Assembly: GCA_000320545.1 (NCBI GenBank)
Contig: ADNK01000467.1
Coordinates: forward strand, 1 to 20,614
Direction: 5' to 3'
Length of the DNA: 20,614 nt
Source of the DNA: Bigelowiella natans CCMP2755
Lineage: Eukaryota > Cercozoa > Chlorarachniophyceae
Under the pieces are notes generated by a model. The model did not search any database, was not told the origin of the DNA, and worked only from the letters and a program-made list of their open reading frames with translations. The position numbers and the translations under genes were made by a program. Each line of letters opens with the position of its first letter. Position 1 is the stretch's first letter. Shown piece after piece: positions 1-12,391 of this stretch.

Positions 1-16
1 AAGAAATACGCTTTTT

Positions 17-53
<37 letters not shown>

Positions 54-104
54 GGAAGATCAATCATCCTCTTCTTCTTCTTCTTCTTTTTCTTCTTCTT
101 CCTC
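17..104. repeat. (ATC)n then (CTT)n microsatellites
   Basis: A long ATC/TCA trinucleotide tract (about 17-52) is followed by a CTT-rich tract (about 69-104). Both lie just past the stop of the ankyrin gene, in its 3' flank. Confidence 0.9.
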
Positions 105-112
105 TCAAATTA

Positions 113-582
113 CTAAGGAAAATGGTCCTCTGCGGGAGGTTCCCTCCACCCGTATTTTCCATAATGCAGCTGTTTAAAGTACTTTTGACGGTCCTCCAGC
201 TTCTGGTAGATCTAAACATCATACCGATCATCATCATTTCTGTAAGAACCCGGGAAAGCGGAGGGGGGGGGGGGGGGCCGACACATATTTGATAAAAAAA
301 TAAATAAATAAGGGAAAAGAACAAGTCCGAAGCTGGATTCCTCTCGCATCATCATCCCATTTGCTGTAAGATTTTCCTTTCAATTCCCCACAAAAGCTCT
401 CAGGGCCCGGGCCTTTTCTCATCGAAATCGGCGCGTCGTAGAAACAAAAGAGCACCACGCCATTCAACCATAACCCCCTCGTCCCTTCCTACAGCCTCTT
501 TCCCCTCGGAAGGGCGCAGTAGCAAATATGATAGTTTGTGCAGTACTTTCTGGTATATTGTGCATGCGGCAGTGGTCACAGG

Positions 583-618
<36 letters not shown>

Positions 619-2742
619 CGCATCAGGGTCTTTCGGATCCCAATTCTTGAGCAAGTAGAGCAAATCCTGCCTCCGGGCCTGAATGCAAGCTTTGAACAAA
701 TGCATTCTGGGCCGGGCCCTGCGGCGGCTTTTGGAGTGCCTCCGGGTGATCTCCCCCCACCGGTCAGAGGCGCGGAGCATGTCCACCAGCAGCTCCGTCT
801 CGTCGGGAAGCTTCTTCATCAGCGTGATAGCGAGGTAGAAAGCGTTGAAGCCGTTACGATCGGAGAGGTGGAGGGTCGCGGCGGACGGCTGGATCAGCAT
901 CCGTACGATATCCACGCGGTCAGGGGCGGCCTTCTCCTGCTTGGCCAGGTACAGCGCCAGCAGCAGTGGGCTGAGGCGCGTCTTGAGGGAGAAGATGTTC
1001 GCGTCGGCGCCGGCGTCCAACAGCGTTTGCACCATCTTCGGCTGCTTGGTCTGGGTTGCCATGTGCAGCGCCGTGAATCCGCGGCTGTCTTCGTTGTCCA
1101 CGTTGGCGCCTCCGTTGATGAGGATTTGCGCCACCGCCAGGTTCCCGAACTGAATGGCGAGGTTCAACGCCGTGGAACCGTCGGCGATTTTGCGGTCGGG
1201 GTCGGCGCCCATCTCGAGCAGGTAGCTCGCAATGGGTCCATTGCCGCTCTGCCCTGCCACCATGAGTGGACTAGCTTTGTTCTTACCCAAAGTACCTTTA
1301 TCGAGGTCGCAGCCCGCCTCAGCAAGCGCCTGGATCACTGGCAGATGGCCCTTCTGCGCCGCCATAAACAGCGGTGTAGCCTTCCCCTGCCCCAGGTCCG
1401 CAGCGACGTTCATCGTCCAACCGGCGCCGTGCGCGAGGAGCAGCTTCACCATATTCACATCGCCGATCTGGCACGCCATGAAGAGGGGCGAGAAGTTGCG
1501 CTTGTTGAGTTTGTTGGGGCTGGCGCCGCGCGAGAGGAGCTTCTCCGTGACCTCCATCTGGCTCGCGGCGACGGACTGGTAGAGCGCGGTCTTGCCGTCG
1601 GGCAGCGGCTTATTCACCCGCGCCCCGTAGTCCAGCAGCGATTCCACCAGGTCAACCTTGCCGCGCGTAGCTGCGAGAATGAGCGGCGTGACGCCTCTAA
1701 GGTTGGCGATGTTCGGATTCGCTCCCGCCTCCAGCAGCGCTGTCGCCGCGGCATATTTGCCCTGCTCGCACGCCAAGATCAAGGCGGTGTTTCCTTGGAT
1801 GTCCCTCGCGTTGACGCTCGCCCCAGTGTTTTCGAGGCTCTGCATAATTGCATTGGGTTCGCCTTGCATCGCTGTGAGGAGAAATTGGTCCTCAGGCCGT
1901 GCTAATCGGAGGCTTTCGAATGGCACCGACATCTGCATTCGGTTCGCGTAGGCGACGACTTGGCACATCGCCCCTGCTACAGCCCTGCCCTGCAACTCGC
2001 ATAAGACCCATTTGGGTTCGCCCACCTAATGATGGTAGCGGGGGGAGAGGGGAAGGGGTGGGGGGGGGGGAGACTTAGTCGAAGTTGGTTTGCAATCTCT
2101 ACTAACAATGCGAATTGACACACCTGAGCTGGTGGCTTGGTCTGCTGAGCCAAGGCCCCTCCAAATATATTTCCAGCGGGATTTTGTGGCCGCATCTGGG
2201 CATAGACCATCGTTCCCTGCTCTAGCTCTAGGTCGTCACTGGGTGGGACGAATTGCTGCATCAGGCGCCACTCGTCGTTCAGGAGCGTCTGTGACAGCGC
2301 TGCGGTAATGGCGGCTGCTGCTCCAACGGCAGCAGCTCCTTGAACGAGGTAATCTTGTCTCTTACTGAGCCAGTCGCCTGTTGTCTGTAAGAGCTGCAAG
2401 GCAATATCGCGATACGCCAAGAGCTGTTCGCGGGCGATTGCCTTTCCTTCGACCCACTTCGTCTTCACCGTCTTGAGGAACACGTTGTGGAGGAGGTGAT
2501 TGGCGATGCAGAGAAGCCGGTCCTTCTGGTACTTGACTTTTCGCATAAACTGTGGCGACATAAAATAAAGAGAACGGCATCTGTCATTTTATTCCATTTG
2601 GAGAGACTGTTACTTGCGAGGCTCAAAATCAAGGTTCTACGCAATGGGGGACTGCCTGGAAAATAGTACACTACTACTCTTGAGGTTACTACATGGATAC
2701 GCTCGTATTTACCCGTATCGATGCGAACCGCCAATCATCCAT
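113..2742 (-). CDS. Ankyrin-repeat protein, 4 exons, 653 aa
   Basis: Exons in transcript order are 2742-2713, 2549-2124, 2025-619 and 211-113; all junctions are GT-AG and phase 0. Exon 1 encodes only MDDWRFASIR and ends at a GTAAAT donor. Residues 11-152 are mostly helical, with an Ala-rich hydrophobic stretch near the middle that could be a membrane segment or just a helix. Residues about 197-560 hold ten or eleven ankyrin repeats with the usual G-x-TAL-x-xA and LL-x-x-GA-x-x-N signatures (for example GNTALILACEQGKYAAATAL). A basic stretch (RRHSKSRRRARPR) follows, and the last exon adds a charged aromatic tail ending AEDHFP. Ankyrin arrays bind proteins; no catalytic domain is visible, so partner and pathway are unknown. 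The third intron begins inside a (TAG)n repeat. The start is the first ATG consistent with the exon 1 donor; a further upstream exon cannot be excluded. Confidence 0.88.
584..618 (-). repeat. (TAG)n microsatellite forming a 5' splice site
   Basis: On the minus strand the third intron of the ankyrin gene starts GTAGTAGTAG directly after the coding GCG, so the repeat supplies the GT donor. Read through, the repeat would encode a poly-Val run. Confidence 0.9.
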
Positions 2743-2835
2743 TCCGAAATCAACCTCAGGATAGTAGACTGAGAGAACAATAACAACCATAATTATCTCT
2801 TATGCAGATTCATCTGATTCTTCTAAACAAAGATG

Positions 2836-3339
2836 TTAGATATCAAAACGCTTCTTCCTACATCGTACGAAGACGGGTTCGGGCTCTAGGTATCCAACAA
2901 TATTTCCATTGAACTCAACACTTAGGTTGAAAGCGTTTTCTTCATATTTTTTCTTCAGAAAGGCGTCCTCGAGCCCAGCATTTCCGACCTCGGTTAGCAT
3001 CGCTCCCGCACTAATACTGGTGTATGGGTTATCGTTGGCCATTTTCCTCGCCGTCTCAAGCCTCATTTCATCTTCACTATTGCTTCTAAACGGGTTCGAA
3101 AGCTTGAACTGGAGCATCGGACTCCTCCTTTCGCTCCAGCCCCACCCTCTCGCGGTCCTCCGGGAAATCTGGGTGTACAATGTTGTTGACTAAGTTTTCG
3201 AATGGGGATGGAAAAAAAGAGGAAATACCATCATCAGAAAGGCAACTCCGAGGACCCCCAAAACTCCAAGGGATTTTGTTCGCCTTTTCATCCTGTACAA
3301 GCGCCCCCCTTCTCGCGCCAAGATGCCATGGTTGTACAT
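2836..3339 (-). CDS. Small single-pass membrane protein, family not recognised
   Basis: The preferred model has two exons, 3339-3229 and 3108-2836, encoding 127 aa. The N-terminus is basic (RLYRMKRRTK) and is followed by a hydrophobic run (SLGVLGVLGVAFLMM), which fits a signal anchor. The rest is a soluble, charged tail containing SNSEDEMRLETARK and ending RCRKKRFDI. The donor is ATG|GTATTT at 3228. Acceptors at 3190, about 3170 and 3109 all keep the frame, because the open segments on both sides share one frame interrupted by a TAG at 3192-3190. I chose 3109 because a 120-nt intron matches intron sizes elsewhere in the window; the shortest choice would give only 39 nt. The frame stays open upstream to about 3630 without a good Met, and another frame offers an ATG at 3568, so the N-terminus is uncertain. 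No family is recognised and no function is proposed. Confidence 0.5.
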
Positions 3340-3410
3340 CGTGACACAAGCCGGGGGGTAGGGTACAGCGGCGGGGTTTGGCTGTCCTTGTCGCAGTCCA
3401 AAATACCACA

Positions 3411-3419
3411 TTATATATA
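3411..3419 (-). promoter_or_regulatory. TATA-like element upstream of the small membrane-protein gene
   Basis: On the minus strand this reads TATATAAT, about 72 nt before the preferred ATG at 3339. That spacing suits a TATA box plus a short 5' leader. It lies in the 274-bp gap (3340-3613) between this gene and the divergent plus-strand UBC gene, so the gap must hold promoters for both. The assignment rests on motif and spacing only. Confidence 0.3.
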
Positions 3420-3613
3420 CAACTGCGACACCATTTTTCATGTCGCTCTCGATAAATGTAGGTGAATCCCATTTGAATTCTATGGGAGGGTATTTGGTTG
3501 ATAGATTGTTGAAAACGTCCTGCTTTCTCCTCCGCCTTCGATGTGCCGAGTGCGGATCGGAAGAACATCTAGCGGCGACAAGCGAATCTAGTTGTCGCAC
3601 GTGATGAATCCTA

Positions 3614-4749
3614 ATGAAAATATCTCTAATCGCAGGAAATTACGTCTCCCAATCTCGGAACTCTCCCCCCCCGCCCGAGCCGATGCAATGGGCTTGCAAG
3701 CACTGCACGTTCATAAACTCGAACACGGCTTTTCTCTGTTGCGAAATATGCGGCCAACCTAAAGGAGGAGAGGAGCCGAAGCGAAAGCCAAGGCAAAGTC
3801 CACAACTCACGGCCACCAAACCGTGTGAAGAGGCGCATTCATCGTCAAGAACGAAGGTAGCTACGCACCAGAGCTTGGACAAACCTTCCAGCAAGATGCT
3901 GAAGCTCCCTCTTTCGAATCATAAACTTAAAAGAGAAGTGAGCTTGGAATCAGCTAAGTTTCTCTCCGAAGGATTTGCTGAGTGGAAAAGGAGGACAGAT
4001 GAGTCGTTGGGTATCGAATTAGTCAATGCTGCTCCTGGCGAAATCTTGCTCTCCATGCCGACCTCAAGTAATAATAATAACAATAATAACAATTATAGCA
4101 ATATGAACATAAATGATAGATGTTGATGAATAAAGCATATGTCTGCATAAACCCATTTAACAAGGTGAAATTCCCTCATATGATTTAACCTTTGCGCTAT
4201 TTCTTTCTTCGAAATTTAGCGGAGAACGTCTGGATCTCCTTCGAAGTCCACGCCCAAATGGGGGGGTGGGTGAAAAAACTTGACAACAACATCAATTGCA
4301 CGACAGAATAATAAGTCGAGTTATTCGGGCCACTGAAGCCCTGCAATCCATATTCTAACAAAATCCTCCCTCTCCCTCTCTCCCGCAGGTATCTCTTTGC
4401 TATCACAGACAATGATATACCGGATGCGCTCCTTGAGTTTACACAAAAAGTGAACGATGCAGTCGTAAAGGTTGTCTTCATATATACACCGCAGAGAGGA
4501 CGTATGTCATGTCATCGTCTTCCAATCGTTTGACTTCGCCTCACCCACCCACCTCTTCTTTCTCTTCATCAGGAATCTAAGTTGAGTTTGGGCGTGGCGC
4601 TGAACCTATGGACTGCAGCATATGTGAAAGAGAAGACCCGTATCGAGAACGACCTTAGAGAGTACGCCCTCAACGCCTGGCAGGAGGGGGACAACAAGGA
4701 TTCGAAGAATACCGACGGTATTGTGGAAGGAGGAAGCTGTATTTGGTGC

Positions 4750-4803
<54 letters not shown>

Positions 4804-6165
4804 TATGCGTATCGGCTTTTATCGTAATAAGCGTTTTCAACCATTAAACTTATCGGTCCTCCCATCTTCAGATTGGGGGGATGGTGATGACGGTTTCTCT
4901 CAAGCCGAGATTGAGGAGGGGGGGTGGGGAGATGAAGGGGAGGAGGAGGAGGATGCAAAAGGTAAAGGAATTCGACCAATAACAAAGAATGATGAAGCTA
5001 GGAAGAAGAAATGTGGGAAAGGAGGAGGAAAAAGCAAGAGTTGTGTAGTACAAGAAGTAGCAATACCTGGTAGCAGCAGCAGTGGTGGTAGTTTGTTGTT
5101 GTTGTAGTTTGTTGTGTTACTACCATTCGAGGATGTATTCCATTGTGTTTTGTAAGTATAAAGAGTTGCATTGCACGTGCGGTGTCAATAGGAGAGGAGG
5201 CTGTTCTCCCACCAGAGCACGTACTCTTCAGGTCATCCATATTTTCTGCACTGCCTCGAGACGATATATAATGCCTACATAATATCTGTTCACGACCCCG
5301 ATTAACAAACCGAACTTGTAGAAAATGGGACGCGAAGGAGAAAAAGTTACGCGACGGGGAGAGCAAAGGTGTGTGCTAACCGCCATCGTTTCTTGTTGTC
5401 GTTGTTGTTTACGCCGTACCTGCCACCACCACTACCACCACGTCATCACCCCTATCATCATCATCAACAACAATCACCTTGTTACACAACAGGAGAGGCG
5501 ACAAAGAGCATCTTGGAGTCAACCGAAGTCCAGGTTATCATATATACGAGAAAGAGTGTTAATGATGAGAGCGCGACATTGCGACTTAAAAGAAATGTTG
5601 GTGTTTCTGAGTACACAAGACAAGCACGTATATCGGTGTGTTATTTCATGCTCCTCACCTCATCTTTCTCTCTCTCTCTCTCGGTCCCTTCCTCACCCCC
5701 CCACCCCTCATGCAATATCTCTCGCTCGCTCATCAGGCCATGACTGGCGTTGGAATAGCCTTCACTCCAAGTGCCGTATCACTTATGCTCAAGAAGACGC
5801 TCTACAAGCTAATGACAGCATACCATAGCGGGGAAAATCCAACGTCGTCATCAGCATAACCCCACATCACTTCTCATCATCACCACACCGCCAGCAGCAT
5901 CTTGCTAGTGTCCACTTTCACATCGTTCTGTTTTTTCCCATATAGCTGGAGAATAAAGCTCTCCAAAGAACAACGACGGCAGCATAAATTTTACTCTTTT
6001 TTCTTCATCGATGTAGGACCGATGTTGCTCCGATCGATGACAACATATTCTGCTGGCGAGTGCGGTTTCGAAATTTTGCCTTTTCGTCAAAGATCCAAAG
6101 CGACCTTACAATGCTGGACAGCAAGTACGTGTATATGCGATATATTACTTCATGTGTATATATAA

Positions 6166-6208
<43 letters not shown>

Positions 6209-8875
6209 AATTCAGTTCTCTCAAGATTCTTCTTTCTTCCCCTCCCCCCACAAGATATGACGGCCGAGACTACGTGGAGTTTCGAGTGATATTCGATATG
6301 CGGCTACACCCGTTCTACCCGCCAAAGGTACAGCCATACACCACCCTACAACAGAAGAAAGCGGATATTGATGTTGGGAGTTTGATTCTTGCCGCACCTT
6401 CTATCTCCCTTTTCATGCCGCCGTTTTTTTGCCAGGTTGTGAGCGTGTATCCGCGTCTTGAGCACTTCTTCGTGGCAGTCATCGTATGCATGGATGAATT
6501 GCTGCTAGAGAACTGGAAGGTGGGTATACGGGGGGGGTAGGGGGAGTTGTGTTGGACGAAAGGAGTGCGGATTTGATTCTAATATTAATTTATATGTGTC
6601 ATGTAATAGCCGGTGACACGCATCGACTCTCTATTAGCTAAGATCTACAAGATGCTGTCCGATCATGGGCGCGTAAATCCCCATCTCGCCATCAATGACC
6701 CTAAAAACTACACGGTAGTTGTAGAAGTTGTAGAAGTGGTAGTCTTAGTAGTAGTAGTGGTGGTGGTGGTATACTAGCAGCAGCGGCATGGACAGCTGAC
6801 AACCGCTAGATCGAAGTAGCAATGCAATCGTAGTGAGCACCCAATTTGCAAGCAAAGCGAGGAAGAATAAGAATAAGACAAGGCCGGCAGCGGCCATCTC
6901 TGCTCGGATCTCACAAACACTTGCCTTAGGAGAGCACACAGTATGGAAAAGCAGAGGAAATGCTATGCAGACTCAGCCAGGTTGTAAGAGATGTCGCTTA
7001 AAACCCGATGTAAAAATCGACTAATGGCGGTGCGACGTTAGTGTCGTTTTGACGTGTTGTCCGGCGGTGAAGCCGAGGGCAGAACTCATCGATGTGCTCA
7101 CCGGCTCGATCACTTTCAGATGTGGAAAGGGAGGAGTAGGAGGGGGGGGGGGAGGGGGTATATCACTATGTTGATGACAACTATAAACGTAATTGTGTAT
7201 GCGCCAAATGGAGAATGACGATGGAAATTGAAAAGGATGGTTACTGAGAATGCTCCCCCTCCTCCTCCTCCTTCTTATCATCATCATCGTCGTCGTCATT
7301 ATCATCATTGTTAGGTAACATCTATTCCGCCACGGACCTACCTAACTCTTGGTCTCACACGGCTAAAGCTGGGGGAACAATCCGTTCGTGAAAACACGTC
7401 CGAAAAGCCGTCGTCATCGTCATCATCATCATCATCATCATCATCATCGAAATCACAACCTGCTACTGCTGCTGTGGGACCGGTCCCAAATAAGCTGCAG
7501 AGGCAGCTTTCAGGGGAGACAGCGCAGTCAGGGTATGCATCTTTTCTGTGGAGAAACGAATTTTCGAGTAGAAAGATAATACGTGGACATGTACTGTACG
7601 CGCGCATGTGTAAGGAAACGCATATATGTAAGAAGCAGATGTGTGTGTTTGTGTGTGTTTGTGTGTGTTTTTAGCAAGAATGTGATCGAGTACATTACTG
7701 CGTTGGCCCGAAAACGCCAGAAACGAAGAGATATCAAAGCTGCATTTTCGGAGGTGTGCTAGTAGTAGTAGTAGTAGTAATAGTTGTTGTTGTTGTTGTA
7801 GTAGCAGTAGAGTAGCAGCAGCAGCAGAGACAGCAGCACTTAAAGCGGTCTTGATCCGTGGAAGAGAAAGAAAGAAAAAAGAAATTCAAACGAGGCAAAC
7901 ACAAACGAGATTCTCAAATCACAGTTCTTATAAGAACCATGCGACTCTTCCGTTCTACTATTCCGTGACAGCCATTCATCCTGTCGTTTTACCATCGTCA
8001 TCAAACCCCTCCCCATTCGTGTCTTCAATTAAGTGTTACAAGCTGCATATTGTGGAGGCGGCCTACCACTTCACTACCTCTATCCTCATCGTACACGATG
8101 ATGATGATGATGATGATGATGATGGTGGTGATGTTAGGTCGTTGCATGCTTGAACGATAAGAATATGTCCAACGACTTCGCGTTTATTGTGAAGAATAGC
8201 GCCCTCCTTAGGTAATTTAAGAAGCACACAGAACTCACACATACGCGACTTAAAAAAACGGACAAGCACACGCGCGCAAGCACGCATTTATATCAGTACA
8301 TCAATATATAGTATTTACACACCGTAAACAAAGAGAAATACGTGTGTGCGTGTGTGTGCGTGTGTGCGTGTGTGCGTGTGTGTGTGTTTGTTGTGTGTGC
8401 CCTGCTTTTGTGCCGGTGTTTAAGCGTGATCGAGTCATACCTGGAAGGGGCTGATGCCCGCAAGATGTCAAAGCACTCAAAGATGTAAGTAATTAGCATC
8501 AACGGCCCAAATGCGCTTTTCTCATTGACTTTCTGCTGCGCTTTCGATGATGTGGAAAATTAGGTATATCAGCGTGCTGACGGTGTGCCGCACGGTCGTT
8601 GCAGTGCCTGCACTACACTCGCTCTTATTCGTGCCGATTTCGGACAAGGTAAACAGAAATGATGATGACGATGATGATGATGATGATGGATCGACTACTG
8701 AAGAATGATCGACTGGCTCCTATGGTTTCCAAGCTCACTTCTTGCACAAATTCACGTCCAAAAAAAGGAAAATCCCAACGCATTCGTTTCGTCTGTCGTT
8801 GTTCGCGATTGTTACTCTCCCGCTGTGACTTTCTCTGCCAATTTACTCTCATTAGCATTGGTAGCAATGGTAGTA

Positions 8876-8915
<40 letters not shown>

Positions 8916-11361
8916 AAGTAGCAGCAGTAGTAATAGTGGTGGTATTTTAACTCTTACGATATATACTTCAGAATCGAAGCTTGTATTCCTATCTTTGCAA
9001 ATTCTCGGGGCTGGACGCGACGGAATCAGTCACAAATGCGCTGCTCACATATCTTGCTCAAGCCGTGCAGGTTATTGTTTGGGCGTCGTTGCATACTCAA
9101 TATAAACTTTAACTTGCGATTGTCGTGAGACGCGGAAGAAAATTCAGCGGCGGTGTAATTCTATTTTCTCTCGTCGAAAAATATCGATGTTTTATTGTCA
9201 ACACGATCGCTTCGTTCGAGCCCGAGTGTCATCTGATCATCGATGTAAAAAGTACACCATGGTCATCATCGCCTTTTATTATCATCACTTCATCATTATC
9301 GTCACCGTCATCAATCAGTGGCGCTTGGACTTTTATCGTGCACAACGTTTGATTTGCAAGCTCGACTATAAGGTGTGTGTACCGTTGGGGCAGTAGCAGC
9401 AGCAGTATCAACAACAACAACAACAACAACATCAAAGAGCCTCTAGAATCGCACTAACAAGCAGATAACACTGTTTTGCACGCACTATCTGAATGATAAC
9501 AAGTCATAGTCACACCTTCACCAGCCAGAAAAAGAAGCACATAAATACCATCGTAGGAGTTCGCACTAGGGACAACAACGACAACAACAATAACCACCAC
9601 CACCACCACCAACGGGCAGAGGGAGGGGAAAGGTGAAATAATACATCGGTAGCATTAACTCATCATCAGCCATTGCGTCTGCATGTCACCCAAATCACCA
9701 ACGGCAGAAAGAGGGCAAAAGCCTCCCTCGCTGCGTCGCGCGGCAGCACTGCGCGTCGGTGTTTGACTGATAATATCTCGAGGAGGAGAAGTAACCGGTT
9801 TTCCACCTCTTCACACACAGACATTGACCAACGTGTTACGTGCCCGATATGCACAAAAACATGCAAGGATTGGCTACAGGTATGGCCTGTCTACTGCGTC
9901 TGCATCTGCCCCCCCCCCCCCCCCTCCTCTTCCTATCCCATATAGAAGCCGCGAGATAGCGAGCAAAAGTCTATGAAACTATACTGAAAAATCACGCGTT
10001 TTCGTCGTCACCGTCGCTATGGCTGTCCACTCAGGCCGAGAAGCATATCACTGGGTGTATAGCAGGTCAGATAAGAAGGAAGGGAGAGCGAAACCGTGAT
10101 GAGTAGTGAAGCTGTTGATGAAGAGGAAGATGATAAGTCCGCACTGAGCTCGCAGATACAACTGCTACCATCACATCGACGAGAAAATTTGAGTGTGTTC
10201 ATCGTGGGGCAGTGTTACTGCTACTACTAATTTTTCCCCTCCCCTGAATTTTAATACTTTTAAACCCCCCCCCCCCCTTCTCCTCTTCCTCTTCTCCCAA
10301 GGCATCCTTGGTGTGGTGGGGTGTGTCCACGTCTCCGATGATTTTGCCGCCCTCCGCCATCCTACCCGCAGTGCAATGTGCGTTTTGTGCAAAGGGGAAG
10401 GGAACAAGGACCTTCGGAGACACCTCGAGAGTAGGGTTGCTGCTGCTGCTGCTTTGTCACGATTGAGCTGTCTAGCAGCAGTAGAAAATAGCTAGTAATA
10501 ATAGTGTAAAGCCAGAGGCGAATCGGTCTTCCCATTAGTATTAATATGCGTTTATGACTATATTTCCTACCTTCTTATTGCTTCCATACACGCCTCCTCC
10601 CCCCCTTCGTTCGGTGCCAGATTGCTGGGCCTGCCCGATGTGTACACGGCCTGTGGCGAGGCAAGAGCTGCTCGGTCACGTGGAGAAGTGTGCATCTTGG
10701 TACAGCGAAGACAGAGAGGTAGTAGAAGAAAGGAAGAAGATTATGATGATGAGGAGGGGAAGGAGAAAGAGGAGGAGGAAAATCGAAGAAAGGGGGGGGG
10801 GGAGGGGGGGGGAGAGGGTCTTTGTAACATTCATCTCGACTCAACCGCATTTGGAGAGTGGATTTGTGCTTTTTTACAATCACTTCTACTACCGCTACTT
10901 CGCTGCTTACAGCCCCGCTAGATGACACATACACAACATTCCTACTTGCTTTTCCTTCTTTTGGTTAATATGGGTACACGACTGGCGTCGTCGCAGGAGC
11001 AAAACATGGTTGACAAGCTGCGAAAGGCGCAAACCGATCTCGAGCAGTGCCAGATTAATGCTTTGGATCATGTCAAGAAAGAAGCAAAGTAAACACAACG
11101 TCTACACTTATCGCAGAAGTAGCATGAGCGACCATAGCTGTTGTTGTTGTTGTTGTTGTTGTCGCAAGAATTCTACCAGTTGCGCCAGCGGCAATGTAAA
11201 AATCGACCCCCCCCCCCCTTCCTCTGGTCTGGTACTTCGTGATTAGAATCGCATCGGAGAAGGCTCGGGGCAAGGTGGAGGCGAGGTTGAAGGCCATGAA
11301 AATTAACGTGGCGGATCTTGATCTAGTGAACAGGTACCGGGGGTAGTAGTAGAAGTATACG

Positions 11362-11412
<51 letters not shown>

Positions 11413-11863
11413 ATACATATCTCCGCAGATATATCCGCAATGCAGCCCCGATTATCATCCACTTCAACTGCGACAAGGTTCTGGATTTCTTCGTCAAAGG
11501 TACGGCGTGTTTGCGGTTGGTCAGCCTGAGAAGGAAGATGCGTGCGAGTGCTGCTGCAGAATAGCAGCAGCAGCACCGTTGTTAGATACGAATCCCACTC
11601 GTCAGCAATCGACGGTGCTATAGTGCACGACTAGGACTGGGATTGGAGAGAAAAACAGAGAGCAGTTATACTGTTGTGATGTTGTTATGTTGTGTGTGTG
11701 TGGATGCAATACCACTGTCTGGCACTAGATACGCACTACCGCAACCTCTTTGAGACGAGTACAAGGTGAGCAATGAGACTAATACTACTACTGCTGCAGC
11801 GCCAACAATACCAACACCAACAACAACGACGATGATGGCACTAGAAATACGTTCTGTTTTTTC

Positions 11864-11934
<71 letters not shown>

Positions 11935-11997
11935 GAGGGAGAGAGCATTCACACTCGTTAGCAGCTTTCCCGTACCATCTCAGCATGATCGATCACT

Positions 11998-12045
<48 letters not shown>

Positions 12046-12296
12046 GAATATTTATAGCGGTGGAAGTCGAGACTTTACTGCGCGACAACAATGGGAGAAT
12101 ACGATTTTTAAATGCGCCTACAAAAACGCCAAGCCGTTTGAAAGGCCGAAATACGGTACTACTACTACTACTACTACTTCTACTACTACTACTACCGACA
12201 ACTCTGTAAGGAGTAATGTATAGTAACACATGCAGCGCTAAACCGAATTCTTGTCGCCGTGAATGGCTTGCGTACGCACGAATTGTTATTTACACA

Positions 12297-12334
<38 letters not shown>

Positions 12335-12348
12335 AATACACACACATG

Positions 12349-12391
<43 letters not shown>

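Noticed and set aside
538-1905. 455-codon plus-strand open frame
   Set aside because: It lies antisense to the ankyrin exon and has no domain signature. The GC-rich regular repeat structure of the ankyrin gene opens this frame by chance.
3086-3568. Alternative frame through the small membrane-protein gene (DFPEDRERVGLERKEESD)
   Set aside because: Looks protein-like locally, but its start and end cannot be joined to the membrane segment in phase with a good donor, so it was left as an alternative only.
4962-5106. Read-through of exon 5 into a Lys/Gly-rich frame (KKKCGKGGGKSK)
   Set aside because: A strong GTAAAG donor at 4962 splices in phase through 5192-5231 to exons 7 and 8. The read-through is purine-rich intron sequence.
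7338-7607. Open frames encoding poly-Asp, poly-His or poly-Ser (also near 8100, 8900, 20050 and 20420)
   Set aside because: They are translations of trinucleotide microsatellites lying in introns.
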